Shown here piece after piece: positions 1 through 8,731 of a stretch of 64,000 nucleotides of DNA (the stretch's first letter is position 1; each line of letters starts with the position of its first letter). Source of the stretch: Gemmatimonadaceae bacterium. GTDB lineage: Bacteria > Gemmatimonadota > Gemmatimonadetes > Gemmatimonadales > Gemmatimonadaceae. The position numbers and the translations under genes were made by a program. The stretch is from the NCBI GenBank assembly GCA_011525845.1, contig WYBP01000022.1, forward strand, positions 1-64,000. The letters are read 5' to 3'. The notes beneath the pieces were generated by a model. It was not told the DNA's origin. It ran no database searches and was given only the letters and a program-made list of their open reading frames with translations.

Positions 1-2
1 CG

Positions 3-209
3 GCCATCCTGCTCGCCGACGAGCCGACGGGGAACCTCGACTCCAAGAACGGCGAGGCGGTGATGGGGCTGCTCGGCGAGCTCCACAAGAATGGCTCGAC
101 CATCTGCATGGTGACGCACGACTCGCGCTACGCGCAGCACGCGGACCGCGAGGTGCACCTGTTCGACGGCAGGGTGGCGACGGCGGCGGACCTCGCGGCC
201 GTGGGGTGA
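3..209 (+). CDS. ABC transporter ATP-binding protein, C-terminal part
   Basis: Only the last 68 codons are inside the window; the 5' part lies upstream. The fragment opens with the Walker B and D-loop segment ILLADEPTGNLDS and continues to the H-loop (MVTHDSRYA), which is the signature of the LolD/MacB-type (ABC3) ATPases that energise lipoprotein release or macrolide/peptide export with a FtsX-like permease. The protein ends normally at TGA 207-209. No permease gene follows, so any permease partner must lie upstream. The family call is firm; the substrate cannot be judged from this fragment. Confidence 0.9.
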   Translation, partial: AILLADEPTGNLDSKNGEAVMGLLGELHKNGSTICMVTHDSRYAQHADREVHLFDGRVATAADLAAVG

Positions 210-288
210 CCGGCCCCGCGCCGGGGGCGTGAGCGGGGCCTGAGCGGGGCCCGAGCGTGGCATGAATCGCTCACAGGGGCCAAGTTAG

Positions 289-322
289 AGGGGTGGCGCG
301 CCGGATCCGGCGTGTCACCCCT
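289..322. promoter_or_regulatory. 34-bp near-perfect inverted repeat upstream of UPF0182 gene
   Basis: A dyad centred at 305/306 (core CGCCGGATCCGGCG) extends to 17-bp arms with 15 of 17 matches (outer arms AGGGGTG and CACCCCT). It lies 80 bp after the ABC ATPase stop and 17 bp before the next ATG. The following bases are only mildly T-rich, so it could be a terminator hairpin or a protein-binding operator. I cannot choose between these. Confidence 0.6.
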
Positions 323-339
323 CCTTTCATTCCAAAGCG

Positions 340-3111
340 ATGCCCAAGGCACTCCCAGGTAACCGGCCCTCCCGGAAGCCGGCGTTCATCCTGCTCGCGA
401 TCGTCATCATGCTGCTGCTCTCGCGCGCGGTGGCGGTGCAGCTCACGGATTGGCTCTGGTTCCGCGAAGTCGGGTTCGAGCGCGTCTTCCTGCTGCGCTT
501 CACGGCGGGCGGACTGCTCTGGGTCCTCGCGGGGGTGCTCGGCTTCGCGGTGATCTATGGGAACGCCCGGATCGCCATGCGCGGCATCGAGGAGGTGACG
601 GAGACGGTGCAGGTCCTCGCCGAGGGCGGGATCCAGATGCGGGAGCGCTTCCTCACGAAGCTCGCCTCGCTGCTGGCGCTCCCCCTCGCGGCCTTCCTCT
701 CGCTCGGGCTCGCGACCTCCGCGTCGTCGCAGTGGCGCACGCTCATCCAGTACTTCTACCGCACCCCCTTCGGCGACGTCGACCCGGTCTTCGGGCGCGA
801 CATCGCGTACTACGTCTTCACGCTCCCCACCATCCAGCTCTTCATCGACCTGGCGAGCGGCGCGCTGATGATCTCGCTGCTGGTGATGGTGCTCCCGATC
901 TACCTCGTGCGCGGGGACATCAGCATCCGCCACGGCGCGCTCCGCACGGAGCGGAACGTCGAGCTCCACGCCTCGGTGCTGATCGCGCTCCTCCTGCTCA
1001 TCCAGGCGGCGCGACTCGTCTTCGTGATGAGTCCCTCGCTCCTCTTCGGCACGCACGGGCCGCTCCAGGGCGCGAGCCTCGCCGACCTGACCATCATGCT
1101 CCCCGCGTACCGCGCCCTCGCGGTGCTGCTCGTGGTCGGCGCGGGCGCGATGCTCTGGAGCGCGCGGCGGGGACGCGTGCTCCGGTCCGCGGCCACCGTC
1201 GTCGGCGGGTACATCGTGCTCTCGGTGCTCTTCACGGCGATCGTGCCCTCGATGTACCAGCGCCTCGTGGTGCAGCCCAACGAGCTCGCGCGCGAGACGC
1301 CGCAGATCGTGCACCACATCGCCGCGACGCGCCGCGCCTGGGGGCTCGACAAGGTGCAGCTGCGGGAGCTGGAAGGGGACCAGGTGCTCTCCGCGCAGGA
1401 CCTCGAGCGGAACCGCGCCACGATCGACAACGTGCGCCTCTGGGACCGCGAGCCGCTCCTCCAGACCTTCGGGCAGCTGCAGGCCATCCGCACCTACTAC
1501 GACTTCGTGGGCGTGGACGACGACCGGTACATGGTGAACGGCGCGCTCCGGCACGTGCTCCTCTCGGCGCGCGAGCTGGACGCGAGCGCGCTCCCCACGC
1601 GCACCTTCGTGAACGAGCACCTCACCTTCACGCACGGCATGGGGCTCACGATGGGTCCCTCCAACCAGGTGACGGCCGAGGGGCTCCCCGTGCTCTGGGT
1701 GCAGGACCTCCCGCCGGTGGCGACCAACGGGCTCGTCATCACGCAGCCGCAGATCTACTTCGGCGAGCTCCCCACGAGCTACGTGCTCGCGCCCTCGCGG
1801 CAGCGGGAGTTCGACTATCCGTCGCGCGAGGGGGACGAGGCGGTCTACTCCGCGTACGCGGGGAAGGCGGGCGTCCCGATCGACGCCTTCTGGCGCCGCG
1901 CGCTCTTCGCGATGCGCTTCCAGGCGATCAACATCCTCCTCTCGCAGGACTTCACCCCCGAGACGAAGATCCTCTTCTACCAGAACGTGCGGGATCGTGC
2001 GGAGAAGGCGCTCCCCTTCCTGAGCTTCGACCCCGACCCGTACCTCGTGGTCTCGGACAGCGGGCGGCTCAAGTGGATGCTCGACGCCTACACCTCGACC
2101 AGTCGCTATCCGTACTCGGCGCGGACCGGGGACGGCACGAACTACCTGCGCAACAGCGTGAAGGTCGTGATCGACGCGTACGACGGTGACGTGCTCGCGT
2201 ACGTCAGCGAGCCGGACGACCCGATCGTGCAGACCCTCGGGCGCGTCTATCCGGGCCTGCTCCGGCCGCTCGACGAGATGGAGCCCGGACTCCGCGCGCA
2301 CGTGCGCTACCCCGAGGCACTCTTCTCGGCGCAGACCTCGCTCTACGCGACCTTCCACATGACGGACCCGGAGACCTTCTACCACCGCGAGGACCAGTGG
2401 CAGATCCCGGTCGCGCAGCGCGGGGGCGTCACGAGCGGGTACCAGCGGCACATCGTGATGCGGCTCCCGGGCGAGGAGAGGATCGAGTACCTCATCATGC
2501 GCCCCTTCACGCCGCGGCAGAAGGACAACCTCGCCGCGTGGATGGTCGCGCGGAACGACGGCGAGCACTACGGCGAGCTGATCTCCTACCGCTTCCCGCG
2601 GCAGAGCCTGATCTACGGGCCGAGCCAGATCACGAGCCGCATCAACCAGGACACCGAGGTCTCGCGGCAGGTCTCGCTCTGGGACCAGGGGGGGAGCGAG
2701 GTGATCCGGGGTGAGCTGCTGGTGATCCCGATCGAGGCGTCGCTGCTCTACGTGCAGCCGATCTACCTGCGCGCATCGGGAGGCAAGATCCCCGAGCTCA
2801 AGCGGGTGGTCGTCGCGCACGAGGGGCGGGTGGTGATGGAGGAGACCTTCGACCGCGCGCTGCGGACGCTGTTCGGCGACGGGGCCGGGGCGAGCCGGCC
2901 GGCGCCCGCACGGGCGATCGCCGGGAGCACGCCGGCGAGCACGGCGTCGGAGAACACGGCGCAACGCGACGCGCTGACCACGCAGGCGCTCCAGCACTAC
3001 GACCGGGCGCGGGCGGCACAGCGCGCGGACGACTGGGCGACCTACGGACGCGAGATGCAGCAGCTGGGCGAGGTGCTGCGGCGCCTCCGGGAGATGCGGC
3101 CGCCGCGGTAG
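340..3111 (+). CDS. UPF0182 (COG1615) family membrane protein
   Basis: A 923-residue protein. The N-terminal third carries about seven hydrophobic segments (roughly residues 14-32, 50-72, 105-127, 165-190, 205-228, 253-275, 283-305), followed by a large extracytoplasmic domain. The UPF0182 hallmark is visible in the stretch IDNVRLWDREPLLQTFGQLQ and the nearby RTYYDFVGVDDDRY. The last 70 residues are Ala/Arg-rich and non-conserved, as usual for the family. The biochemical function is unknown; these are large integral membrane proteins found in actinobacteria, cyanobacteria and others. The start is the ATG 17 bp after the 34-bp dyad. It appears monocistronic, closed by a hairpin at 3140-3178. 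Confidence 0.88.
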   Translation: MPKALPGNRPSRKPAFILLAIVIMLLLSRAVAVQLTDWLWFREVGFERVFLLRFTAGGLLWVLAGVLGFAVIYGNARIAMRGIEEVTETVQVLAEGGIQMRERFLTKLASLLALPLAAFLSLGLATSASSQWRTLIQYFYRTPFGDVDPVFGRDIAYYVFTLPTIQLFIDLASGALMISLLVMVLPIYLVRGDISIRHGALRTERNVELHASVLIALLLLIQAARLVFVMSPSLLFGTHGPLQGASLADLTIMLPAYRALAVLLVVGAGAMLWSARRGRVLRSAATVVGGYIVLSVLFTAIVPSMYQRLVVQPNELARETPQIVHHIAATRRAWGLDKVQLRELEGDQVLSAQDLERNRATIDNVRLWDREPLLQTFGQLQAIRTYYDFVGVDDDRYMVNGALRHVLLSARELDASALPTRTFVNEHLTFTHGMGLTMGPSNQVTAEGLPVLWVQDLPPVATNGLVITQPQIYFGELPTSYVLAPSRQREFDYPSREGDEAVYSAYAGKAGVPIDAFWRRALFAMRFQAINILLSQDFTPETKILFYQNVRDRAEKALPFLSFDPDPYLVVSDSGRLKWMLDAYTSTSRYPYSARTGDGTNYLRNSVKVVIDAYDGDVLAYVSEPDDPIVQTLGRVYPGLLRPLDEMEPGLRAHVRYPEALFSAQTSLYATFHMTDPETFYHREDQWQIPVAQRGGVTSGYQRHIVMRLPGEERIEYLIMRPFTPRQKDNLAAWMVARNDGEHYGELISYRFPRQSLIYGPSQITSRINQDTEVSRQVSLWDQGGSEVIRGELLVIPIEASLLYVQPIYLRASGGKIPELKRVVVAHEGRVVMEETFDRALRTLFGDGAGASRPAPARAIAGSTPASTASENTAQRDALTTQALQHYDRARAAQRADDWATYGREMQQLGEVLRRLREMRPPR

Positions 3112-3139
3112 GACCCCTCCGACCGCAGGAACGGAGTGC

Positions 3140-3178
3140 GAAGGCCCGGTGGACTCATGATGAGTTCACCGGGCCTTC
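3140..3178. terminator. Strong hairpin after UPF0182 gene
   Basis: Perfect 12-bp arms (GAAGGCCCGGTG and CACCGGGCCTTC) enclose a second inverted repeat (ACTCAT/ATGAGT), so the whole 39 bases can fold into one long stem. It lies 28 bp after the stop codon. No U-tract follows, so classical Rho-independent termination is not certain, but position and strength fit a transcript end or RNA-stabilising hairpin. Confidence 0.65.
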
Positions 3179-3256
3179 ACGTTCGCGTCATCCGAGCGCC
3201 ATCGGGCGGCCATCTCGCGGCGCCATCGTGGGGCCACCCCTCACCAGGAGCGCCCC

Positions 3257-3507
3257 GTGCAGGCCTTCGGCACCCGCGGGCTCACCCACGAGCCCAACAT
3301 GATCCCGATGATCGACATCCTCCTCGTCCTGATCATGTCGTCGGGGAACTCGCGGCGATCTACCGGGACCGGCCGAGCAAGGTCCTCTTCATCGACGCCG
3401 ACCGGCGCGTCGCATACCAGGACGTCTTCTGGGCCTGGGGACTCGTGCGGGGGGCGGGGATCACGGTCACGGCGATCGTGCCCGGGAAGTCGCCCCCCGC
3501 ACCCTGA
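3257..3507 (+). pseudogene. exbD: ExbD/TolR-family biopolymer transport protein, internally deleted relic
   Basis: The first 27 codons from GTG 3257 (behind a good AGGAG at 3246-3250) read as an ExbD N-terminus: cytoplasmic leader, then the EPNMIPMIDILLVLIM membrane segment with the essential Asp. The normal reading frame is lost near 3337-3346. From there a different frame reads the ExbD C-terminus (ELAAIYRDRPSKVLFIDADR, then YQDV and ARGAG-like VRGAGITV) to TGA 3505-3507. Intact ExbD is about 130-140 residues; here about 50-60 periplasmic residues are missing and the frame is shifted. No ExbB/TolQ or TonB gene is adjacent. I read this as a decayed duplicate rather than a functional gene. 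Confidence 0.8.
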
Positions 3508-4953
3508 TCACATCCCAGGACCCGCCGAGAGCTTCCGCACGAGCCGGTACATGAACTCGAGCCCCTCGTAGAACGCCTGCGTGGAGATGTGCTCGTTCAT
3601 CCCGTGCGCGTTCGGGGTGTCGTAGAAGAGCCCCGAGACGCCGTACACGGGGATGCCCGCACGGCGGAGGTACGCGCCGTCGGTCGCGCCGGTGCTCATC
3701 GTGGGCACGACGGGCATCCCGGGCCAGATCTCCCTGGTGGTCTCCTCGATCTTCTGCAGGAGCTCCGGCGTGAGCGGGGAGGGTGGGGAGTCCTGCGCCC
3801 GCCGGGCCTCGCTCACCTTCACCCCCGTGTCGCCGATCGCGCGCACGAGCTGGTCACGGATGTCCGTCGGCGACTCGTCGGGGAGGATGCGGCAGTTGAC
3901 GGTCGCGGTCGCGCGCTGCGGGAGCGCGTTGCTCGCGTGCCCGCCGGTGAGCATGGTCGCGACGCAACTGGTGCGCATGCGCGAGTTGTTCGCCGGGTCC
4001 TTGCCGATGGTCGCCGCCGCAGCGGCATCGCGCTCGTTCGCCACCAGCGCGCGCATCGCCGCACCCATCTCCCCGCCGACGATCGAGGCCTGGCGGCGGA
4101 AGTACTCGCGCGTGACCTCGTTCAGGCGCACGGGGAACTGATACGCGCCCACCTTCACCAGCGCGGCGGCGAGCTGGTAGATCGCGTTGTCGGGACGCGG
4201 CTGCGAGCTGTGCCCGCCGGGGTTGGTCACCTCGAGCGTGAAGTTCGAGACCTTCTTCTCGCTCGCCTGCACGTCGTTGGAGATCTTCCTGCCGTCCTCC
4301 ACGCGCCCGCCGCCGCCCTCGTTCAGGGCATACTCGGCCTGCAGCAGCTCAGGGCGGTTGGCCAGGATCCAGGCCACGCCGTTCGCGGGCCCGCCCTCCT
4401 CGTCCGCGGTGAGCGCCGCGATGATGTCCCGGTCGGGGACGATGCCCTCGGCCTTCATCCGGAGCAGGATCGTGAGGTGGATCGCCCCTTCGTCCTTGTC
4501 GTCCGCCACGCCGCGGCCGTAGAAGTTGCCGTCCTTCTCGATGAACTCGAAGGGCGGGAGGGTCCAGTCCTTGGCGTCCGCCTCCACCACGTCGATGTGC
4601 GAGAGGAGGAGGATCGGCTTCCGGCCCGTGTTCCGCCCGCGGAGGCGCACCACGAGGTTCCCCTTCCGCGGCGCGTTCTCCACGACCACCACGTCCTCGG
4701 CCGGGAAGCCGGCGGCGCGCATGTGCTTCGCCATCGCCTCCGCCGCGACCACCGTGCTGCCGACGCTGTGCGTGGTGTTGATCTCGGTGAGCTCCTTGAG
4801 CAGCGCCCGCGCCTGCGCCTGCCAGCGCGTGAGCGGGGCCGCCTGGGCGCCCGCCGACGACGTCGACTGCGACGACGCCGGCGTGAGCGGAGCGAGTGAG
4901 AGGGCGAGCGCGGCGACGGTCGCAGGGAGGATGGAGCGGGGCACGAGGCGCAT
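3508..4953 (-). CDS. Secreted M20 family zinc peptidase
   Basis: A 481-residue M20/M25/M40 metallopeptidase with an N-terminal signal peptide (about residues 1-28, ending near PASSQ), so it acts in the periplasm or outside. Metal-ligand motifs of the family are in place: LLLSHIDVV (His), YGRGVADDK (bridging Asp with the downstream Asp), LTADEEGG (catalytic Glu-Glu) and the late HGMNEHIS (His). The region around GGHSSQP is the dimerisation/lid domain. It probably cleaves peptides or acyl-amino acids for nutrition. The ATG at 4953 is chosen because it gives the signal peptide; longer upstream frame is an artefact of GC-rich sequence. It converges on the exbD relic and is divergent from the 5020 gene. 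Confidence 0.9.
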   Translation of the reverse strand: MRLVPRSILPATVAALALSLAPLTPASSQSTSSAGAQAAPLTRWQAQARALLKELTEINTTHSVGSTVVAAEAMAKHMRAAGFPAEDVVVVENAPRKGNLVVRLRGRNTGRKPILLLSHIDVVEADAKDWTLPPFEFIEKDGNFYGRGVADDKDEGAIHLTILLRMKAEGIVPDRDIIAALTADEEGGPANGVAWILANRPELLQAEYALNEGGGGRVEDGRKISNDVQASEKKVSNFTLEVTNPGGHSSQPRPDNAIYQLAAALVKVGAYQFPVRLNEVTREYFRRQASIVGGEMGAAMRALVANERDAAAAATIGKDPANNSRMRTSCVATMLTGGHASNALPQRATATVNCRILPDESPTDIRDQLVRAIGDTGVKVSEARRAQDSPPSPLTPELLQKIEETTREIWPGMPVVPTMSTGATDGAYLRRAGIPVYGVSGLFYDTPNAHGMNEHISTQAFYEGLEFMYRLVRKLSAGPGM

Positions 4954-5019
4954 CGGCAGGAATGGTGAGGGTGGAGCGCGAAGTTGCCTCCACCGAGGGC
5001 GGATGGCAACTTCGGTCCC

Positions 5020-6075
5020 ATGATGACGCATCCCTCCGCTCGAACGCTGGCCCGCGCCGCATCCGTGGCCTTGGCACTCCTCGTCCTCGCACCGGTGACC
5101 TCGGACGCGACCGGCCGCTCGCTCTCCGCGCAGCAGGTCCCCGACACGCTCTTCCGGCCCGCCGTCGCACGCCCGGCCTGGGCGGAGGGCGCCGGCCCGC
5201 GCCTCTGCCTCGACGAGGCGCATCACAACTTCCACACGCTCGCGAACCGCTTCTTCGCCTTCGGCGCGCTCGCCCGGCGCGACGGCTTCCGCGTCGCACC
5301 GCTCCGCGCACGCTTCTCGGCCGCCTCGCTCGCCGCCTGCGACCTGCTCGTGATCTCCAACGCGCAGCCGAATGACCAGCCCTGGGCGCAGTACCCGGAC
5401 CCCACGCCGAGCGCCTTCGCCGACGACGAGATCCGCGCCCTCCACGCCTGGGTGGAGCAGGGCGGGGCGCTCCTCCTGATCGCGGACCACATGCCGCTGG
5501 CCGGCGCGGCCAAGGCGCTGGCCGCGGCGTTCGGCGCGGAGTTCTACGACGGCTTCGCCTTCCAGCGCGCCCCGGAGGGGGCGCCGATCGACGCGGGCCG
5601 CGGCGTGCCCACCCTCTTCCTGCGCGCAGGAACCGCACCGCCGGCGACCACGGCGGGGGGCGACACGATCCCCGAGCGGAACGGCGCGCTCGCCGACCAC
5701 CCGGTCACCGACGGGCGCGACGCCTCCGAGCGCATCACGATGGTGAGGAGCTTCACGGGCCAGGCCTTCCGCGTGACGGCGCCGGGCGTGCGCACGGTGA
5801 TGTCACTCCCCTCCGACTTCGTCTCGCTGGAACCGCGCTATGCGTGGCAGTTCGCGCCCGGCACGCGGGTGCGCGACGTCGGCGGGTGGCTGCAGGGCGC
5901 GACGCTCACGGTCGGCCGCGGGCGGCTCGCGATCTTCGGCGAGGCCGCGATGTTCAGCGCGCAGCGCGCGGGCCCCACGCGACAGCCGATGGGGATGAAC
6001 GCGCCGATGGCGGAGCAGAACCCGCGCTTCGTGCTCAACGTCCTCCACTGGCTGGCGGGGTTGCTCGGCGCGTAG
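5020..6075 (+). CDS. Secreted protein with DUF4350-like domain
   Basis: A 351-residue protein with a signal peptide (residues 1 to about 38, ending near RSLSAQQ). The body contains the Rossmann-like pattern CDLLVISNAQ followed by ALHAWVEQGGALLLIADH, which is typical of DUF4350/GATase-like periplasmic domains that bind an unknown ligand. No catalytic residues can be assigned. ATGATG offers two starts (5020 and 5023). The gene is divergent from the M20 peptidase and its 3' end overlaps the convergent amidohydrolase by 41 bp. Domain assignment is moderate; function is unknown. Confidence 0.6.
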   Translation: MMTHPSARTLARAASVALALLVLAPVTSDATGRSLSAQQVPDTLFRPAVARPAWAEGAGPRLCLDEAHHNFHTLANRFFAFGALARRDGFRVAPLRARFSAASLAACDLLVISNAQPNDQPWAQYPDPTPSAFADDEIRALHAWVEQGGALLLIADHMPLAGAAKALAAAFGAEFYDGFAFQRAPEGAPIDAGRGVPTLFLRAGTAPPATTAGGDTIPERNGALADHPVTDGRDASERITMVRSFTGQAFRVTAPGVRTVMSLPSDFVSLEPRYAWQFAPGTRVRDVGGWLQGATLTVGRGRLAIFGEAAMFSAQRAGPTRQPMGMNAPMAEQNPRFVLNVLHWLAGLLGA

Positions 6076-7996
6076 CCTGCGTGGCCATCCGCATCCCCCC
6101 CGCGCGCTGCAGGTCGCTCACCTGGTAGAGCCGGCCGCCACGGATCACCGTCTCGATCCCCGTGAGGTCGCCGATCCGTTCCGCCGGCTTCCCGCGCACG
6201 ACGATGATGTCCGCCACCTTGCCGACGCTGATGCTCCCGTAGTCCTTCTCGTCGCGCATGAAGCGCGCGGCGTTGATCGTCGCGATCTGCAGCACCTCGG
6301 CCGGCGGGATCCCGGCGAGCTCGTACATCTCGAGCTCGCGCCGGATGGTGGTGCCGGCCGAGTTGTCCGTGCCGGCGATGAGCGGGATGCCGTGCGCGTG
6401 GAGGCGCCGGATCAGGTTGAGGTAGGCGCTGTCGCCCCGCTGCTGGTCGCGTGAGCCCCCGGCGCCGACGACCGATGCGCCCCCGCCGATCCAGAGGTTG
6501 AAGGTCCCGTCGACCGCCGTGCCGTGCGCCTTGAGGAAGTCGAGCAGCTTCGTCATCGGCGGCGAGAAGACGTCGAAGTTCGGCGCCACCGCGGTCGCCA
6601 CCTGCGAGTAGGCGCGCATGCGCGGCAGGTAGAGCGAGTCCGGGAAGAAGTTCGAGAAGAGGAAGGCCGCGTGCTGGATCTCGTCGTACCCGAGCGTGAC
6701 GGCGGCCTCGATGCTCATGCCGCGCGGGATGTGCCCGCTGAGCAACATGCCGTGCCGCTTGGCCTCCGCGGCGATCACCGGCACGAGGTCCGGATGGACG
6801 ATGTTGTAGAGCTTGATCTGCTTGTAGCCGAGCTCGGCGTACTTCGTGACCCACGCCTTCGCCTCCGCCTCCGTGCTCACCACGGCGGCGCTCGGGCCCG
6901 CCCAGGCGAGGGGACCTTCGATGAACCCGCCGAGGATCACCCGCGGGGAGGCGAGCTTCCCTGCGCGCTCGCGGTCGCGCTGGGAGACGGCGACGTCCAC
7001 GTCCGCCGCGAGGTCGCGGATGGTGGTGATCCCGTTGGCGAGCTGGATGAGGCTGAGCGCCCCCTGGTTCGCCACCTGCAGGTGCGCGTGCATGTCCCAG
7101 AGGCCCGGCATCACGGTCTTGCCGGTGGCGTCGATCACGGTCGCGCCCGCGGGAACGGGCACCGCATCGTTCGCGCCGATGGCCACGATGCGGTCGCCGA
7201 GCACCACGACCGTCTGCCCCGTGCGCACGACGCCCGCCTCGGCGTCGAAGAGGTCGCCGTTGCGGATGACGATCACGCCGGGCGTCGGGGTGCGCGCTTC
7301 CTTCGCGACGGCCTCGCCGCGCGCGTCGCGCCAGCGGAGCTCGACGGCGCGCAGCGCGGGCAGGAGCGCCTCGCTCCCGGCGCGGACGGTGATGAACCAG
7401 TTCGCACCCGTCGCGAGGAGGCTGCCGCGCTCGTCGAGCCAGATCGCCTCGGGGTTGGCGGTGGCTCCGCGGGTGACCATGACGAGGCGCGCGCGGCGGC
7501 GGGCGGCGCCGGAGCCGAGCGTGGTGTCCGCCACGATCTCCGCGCGTGCGCTGCCGCCGCCGGCGAGGGATGCGGAACGGTCGGGCTGCGTGAGGAGGAA
7601 TCGTGCGAGTGCAGCTGCTTCCCAGGGGGTGCCGCCGCGCAGGCCGACGTAGGTGTTCGCGGTCCGCGCCGAGGTGGCGGGATTGCCGGACCCGATCGAG
7701 AGCCGTACGGAGTCCCCGGCCACCTCGAAGCGCTCGGCGACGTCGCCCGAGGTACCGTCTGCGAGGACCGGGCGCTGCTCGCCGCCAAGCGGGACGCCGT
7801 CGCGCCCGAGGCGGTAGCGTGTCTCCACGCGCGCGCCGCGGTTGCGGTCCGTGTAGATGAACCGCACGGTGAGCGAGTCGCCCCGCGTGACCACGGTCAT
7901 CTCCCCCGCCTTGCGGCCGTGGTTGTCGACGGTCCAGGTGGTGGTGTCGGGCGCGGACTGTGCGAGGACGCTGAGGAGGAGGGCGGGGATCAGCAT
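6035..7996 (-). CDS. Secreted amidohydrolase (imidazolonepropionase/prolidase-like)
   Basis: A 653-residue protein: short signal peptide (about residues 1-14), an approximately 220-residue N-terminal domain of no recognised family, then a metal-dependent amidohydrolase domain from about residue 240. Metal ligands are visible: MHAHLQV (H303, H305), the lysine position KLYNIV, SGHIPRG, IQHAAF and AGTDNSAG (Asp). The C-terminal VADIIVVRGKP closes the composite beta-sandwich. Substrate is probably a cyclic amide or dipeptide. The N-terminal extension is unusual for the family. It overlaps the 3' end of the convergent 5020 gene by 41 bp. Confidence 0.85.
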   Translation of the reverse strand: MLIPALLLSVLAQSAPDTTTWTVDNHGRKAGEMTVVTRGDSLTVRFIYTDRNRGARVETRYRLGRDGVPLGGEQRPVLADGTSGDVAERFEVAGDSVRLSIGSGNPATSARTANTYVGLRGGTPWEAAALARFLLTQPDRSASLAGGGSARAEIVADTTLGSGAARRRARLVMVTRGATANPEAIWLDERGSLLATGANWFITVRAGSEALLPALRAVELRWRDARGEAVAKEARTPTPGVIVIRNGDLFDAEAGVVRTGQTVVVLGDRIVAIGANDAVPVPAGATVIDATGKTVMPGLWDMHAHLQVANQGALSLIQLANGITTIRDLAADVDVAVSQRDRERAGKLASPRVILGGFIEGPLAWAGPSAAVVSTEAEAKAWVTKYAELGYKQIKLYNIVHPDLVPVIAAEAKRHGMLLSGHIPRGMSIEAAVTLGYDEIQHAAFLFSNFFPDSLYLPRMRAYSQVATAVAPNFDVFSPPMTKLLDFLKAHGTAVDGTFNLWIGGGASVVGAGGSRDQQRGDSAYLNLIRRLHAHGIPLIAGTDNSAGTTIRRELEMYELAGIPPAEVLQIATINAARFMRDEKDYGSISVGKVADIIVVRGKPAERIGDLTGIETVIRGGRLYQVSDLQRAGGMRMATQATRRATPPASGGR

Positions 7997-8096
7997 GGCG
8001 GGCGCGTGGGTGGTGGCGTGGAGCGAGGCGCAGCGCGCTGCGCGCGGCGGCGGCGAGTGGGCGAATAATGGGGCATGCGGGCGCTCCCCGCAGCGC

Positions 8097-8121
8097 TTGA
8101 CATAGGGGAGGGGGGTATGCA
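8097..8121 (+). promoter_or_regulatory. copZ-csoR promoter with CsoR/RcnR-type operator
   Basis: A consensus -35 (TTGACA, 8097-8102) runs into CATAGGGGAGGGGGGTATG (8101-8119): CATA and TATG form a perfect inverted pair flanking an 11-base G-tract. An A/T inverted pair around a G/C tract is the architecture of CsoR/RcnR-family operators, and a CsoR gene lies in the operon directly downstream. The -10 is not clear (TATGCA is too close to the -35; CAATTT at 17-bp spacing is poor). Autoregulation by the encoded CsoR with Cu(I) as inducer is the natural inference. Confidence 0.75.
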
Positions 8122-8150
8122 ATTTCTCCGGCAACCGAGGAGGGAACGAG

Positions 8151-8360
8151 ATGCAGGTGGTGCGGATGGAGATCACGGGGATGTCGTGCGGGCATTGCGT
8201 CGCGGCGGTCTCGCGCGTGCTGGAGGCGGTGGACGGTGTGTCGTCGGCCCGGGTGGAACTCGGCGCGGCGACGGTCTCCTTCGACGGCGACCGCGCGAAC
8301 GTGCGCCAGCTCGAGCAGGCGGTGGCGGACGAGGGGTACGTCGTCGTGGCGACCCGCTGA
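8151..8360 (+). CDS. copZ: Copper chaperone with HMA domain (CopZ-like)
   Basis: A 69-residue single heavy-metal-associated domain. The Cu(I)-binding motif GMSCGHC sits near the N-terminus, with the ferredoxin-like pattern that follows (VLEAVDGV, DEGYVV). CopZ-type chaperones carry Cu(I) in the cytoplasm to CPx ATPases and to copper-sensing repressors. Start is fixed by a strong AGGAGGG at 8138-8144. The stop overlaps the csoR start (ATGA). Regulation is expected through the CsoR-type operator just upstream. Confidence 0.93.
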   Translation: MQVVRMEITGMSCGHCVAAVSRVLEAVDGVSSARVELGAATVSFDGDRANVRQLEQAVADEGYVVVATR

Positions 8361-8731
8361 TGCCGGGCGCGAAGGGAGCGTCGAAGGTGCAGGAGACCCA
8401 CGCGGCGAGTTGTGCCTGCGGAGCGCACGATGGCTCCGGCTCGCGCAAGGCCGTCGGGGTGGACGCCGACGTGAAGGACCGCAACGTGAAGCGTCTGCGC
8501 CGCATCGAGGGCCAGGTGCGCGGCCTGCAGAAGATGGTCGAGGAGGACCGCTACTGCGCCGACGTGCTCACCCAGATCTCCTCGGTGCAGGAGGCGCTCC
8601 GCGGCGTCGGGCGCGAACTCATGCGCAACCACCTCCGCCACTGCGCCGCCTCTGCCATCCGCGCCGGGGACGACGAGGCCGAGGCGATGTACGACGAGCT
8701 GGTGGACCTGATGTACAAGCACAGCCGATGA
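8360..8731 (+). CDS. csoR: CsoR-family metal-sensing repressor
   Basis: A 123-residue protein whose core (RLRRIEGQVRGLQKMVEEDR and onward) is the DUF156/CsoR four-helix repressor. The Cu(I) ligand set is intact: Cys in RYCADVL and the His/Cys pair at i, i+4 in NHLRHC, i.e. the C-H-C fingerprint of copper rather than nickel or formaldehyde sensors. An unusual N-terminal extension of about 35 residues contains SCACGAHD, an extra potential metal site not needed by the family. It is translationally coupled to copZ upstream and to the dehydratase downstream (ATGA junctions). Confidence 0.92.
   Translation: MPGAKGASKVQETHAASCACGAHDGSGSRKAVGVDADVKDRNVKRLRRIEGQVRGLQKMVEEDRYCADVLTQISSVQEALRGVGRELMRNHLRHCAASAIRAGDDEAEAMYDELVDLMYKHSR

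Noticed and set aside
271..2997. Long open frame antisense to the UPF0182 gene (over 900 codons)
   Set aside because: Arg/His/Glu/Val-rich translation with no domain; it is the mirror of a GC-rich coding frame, and the opposite strand encodes a recognised protein.
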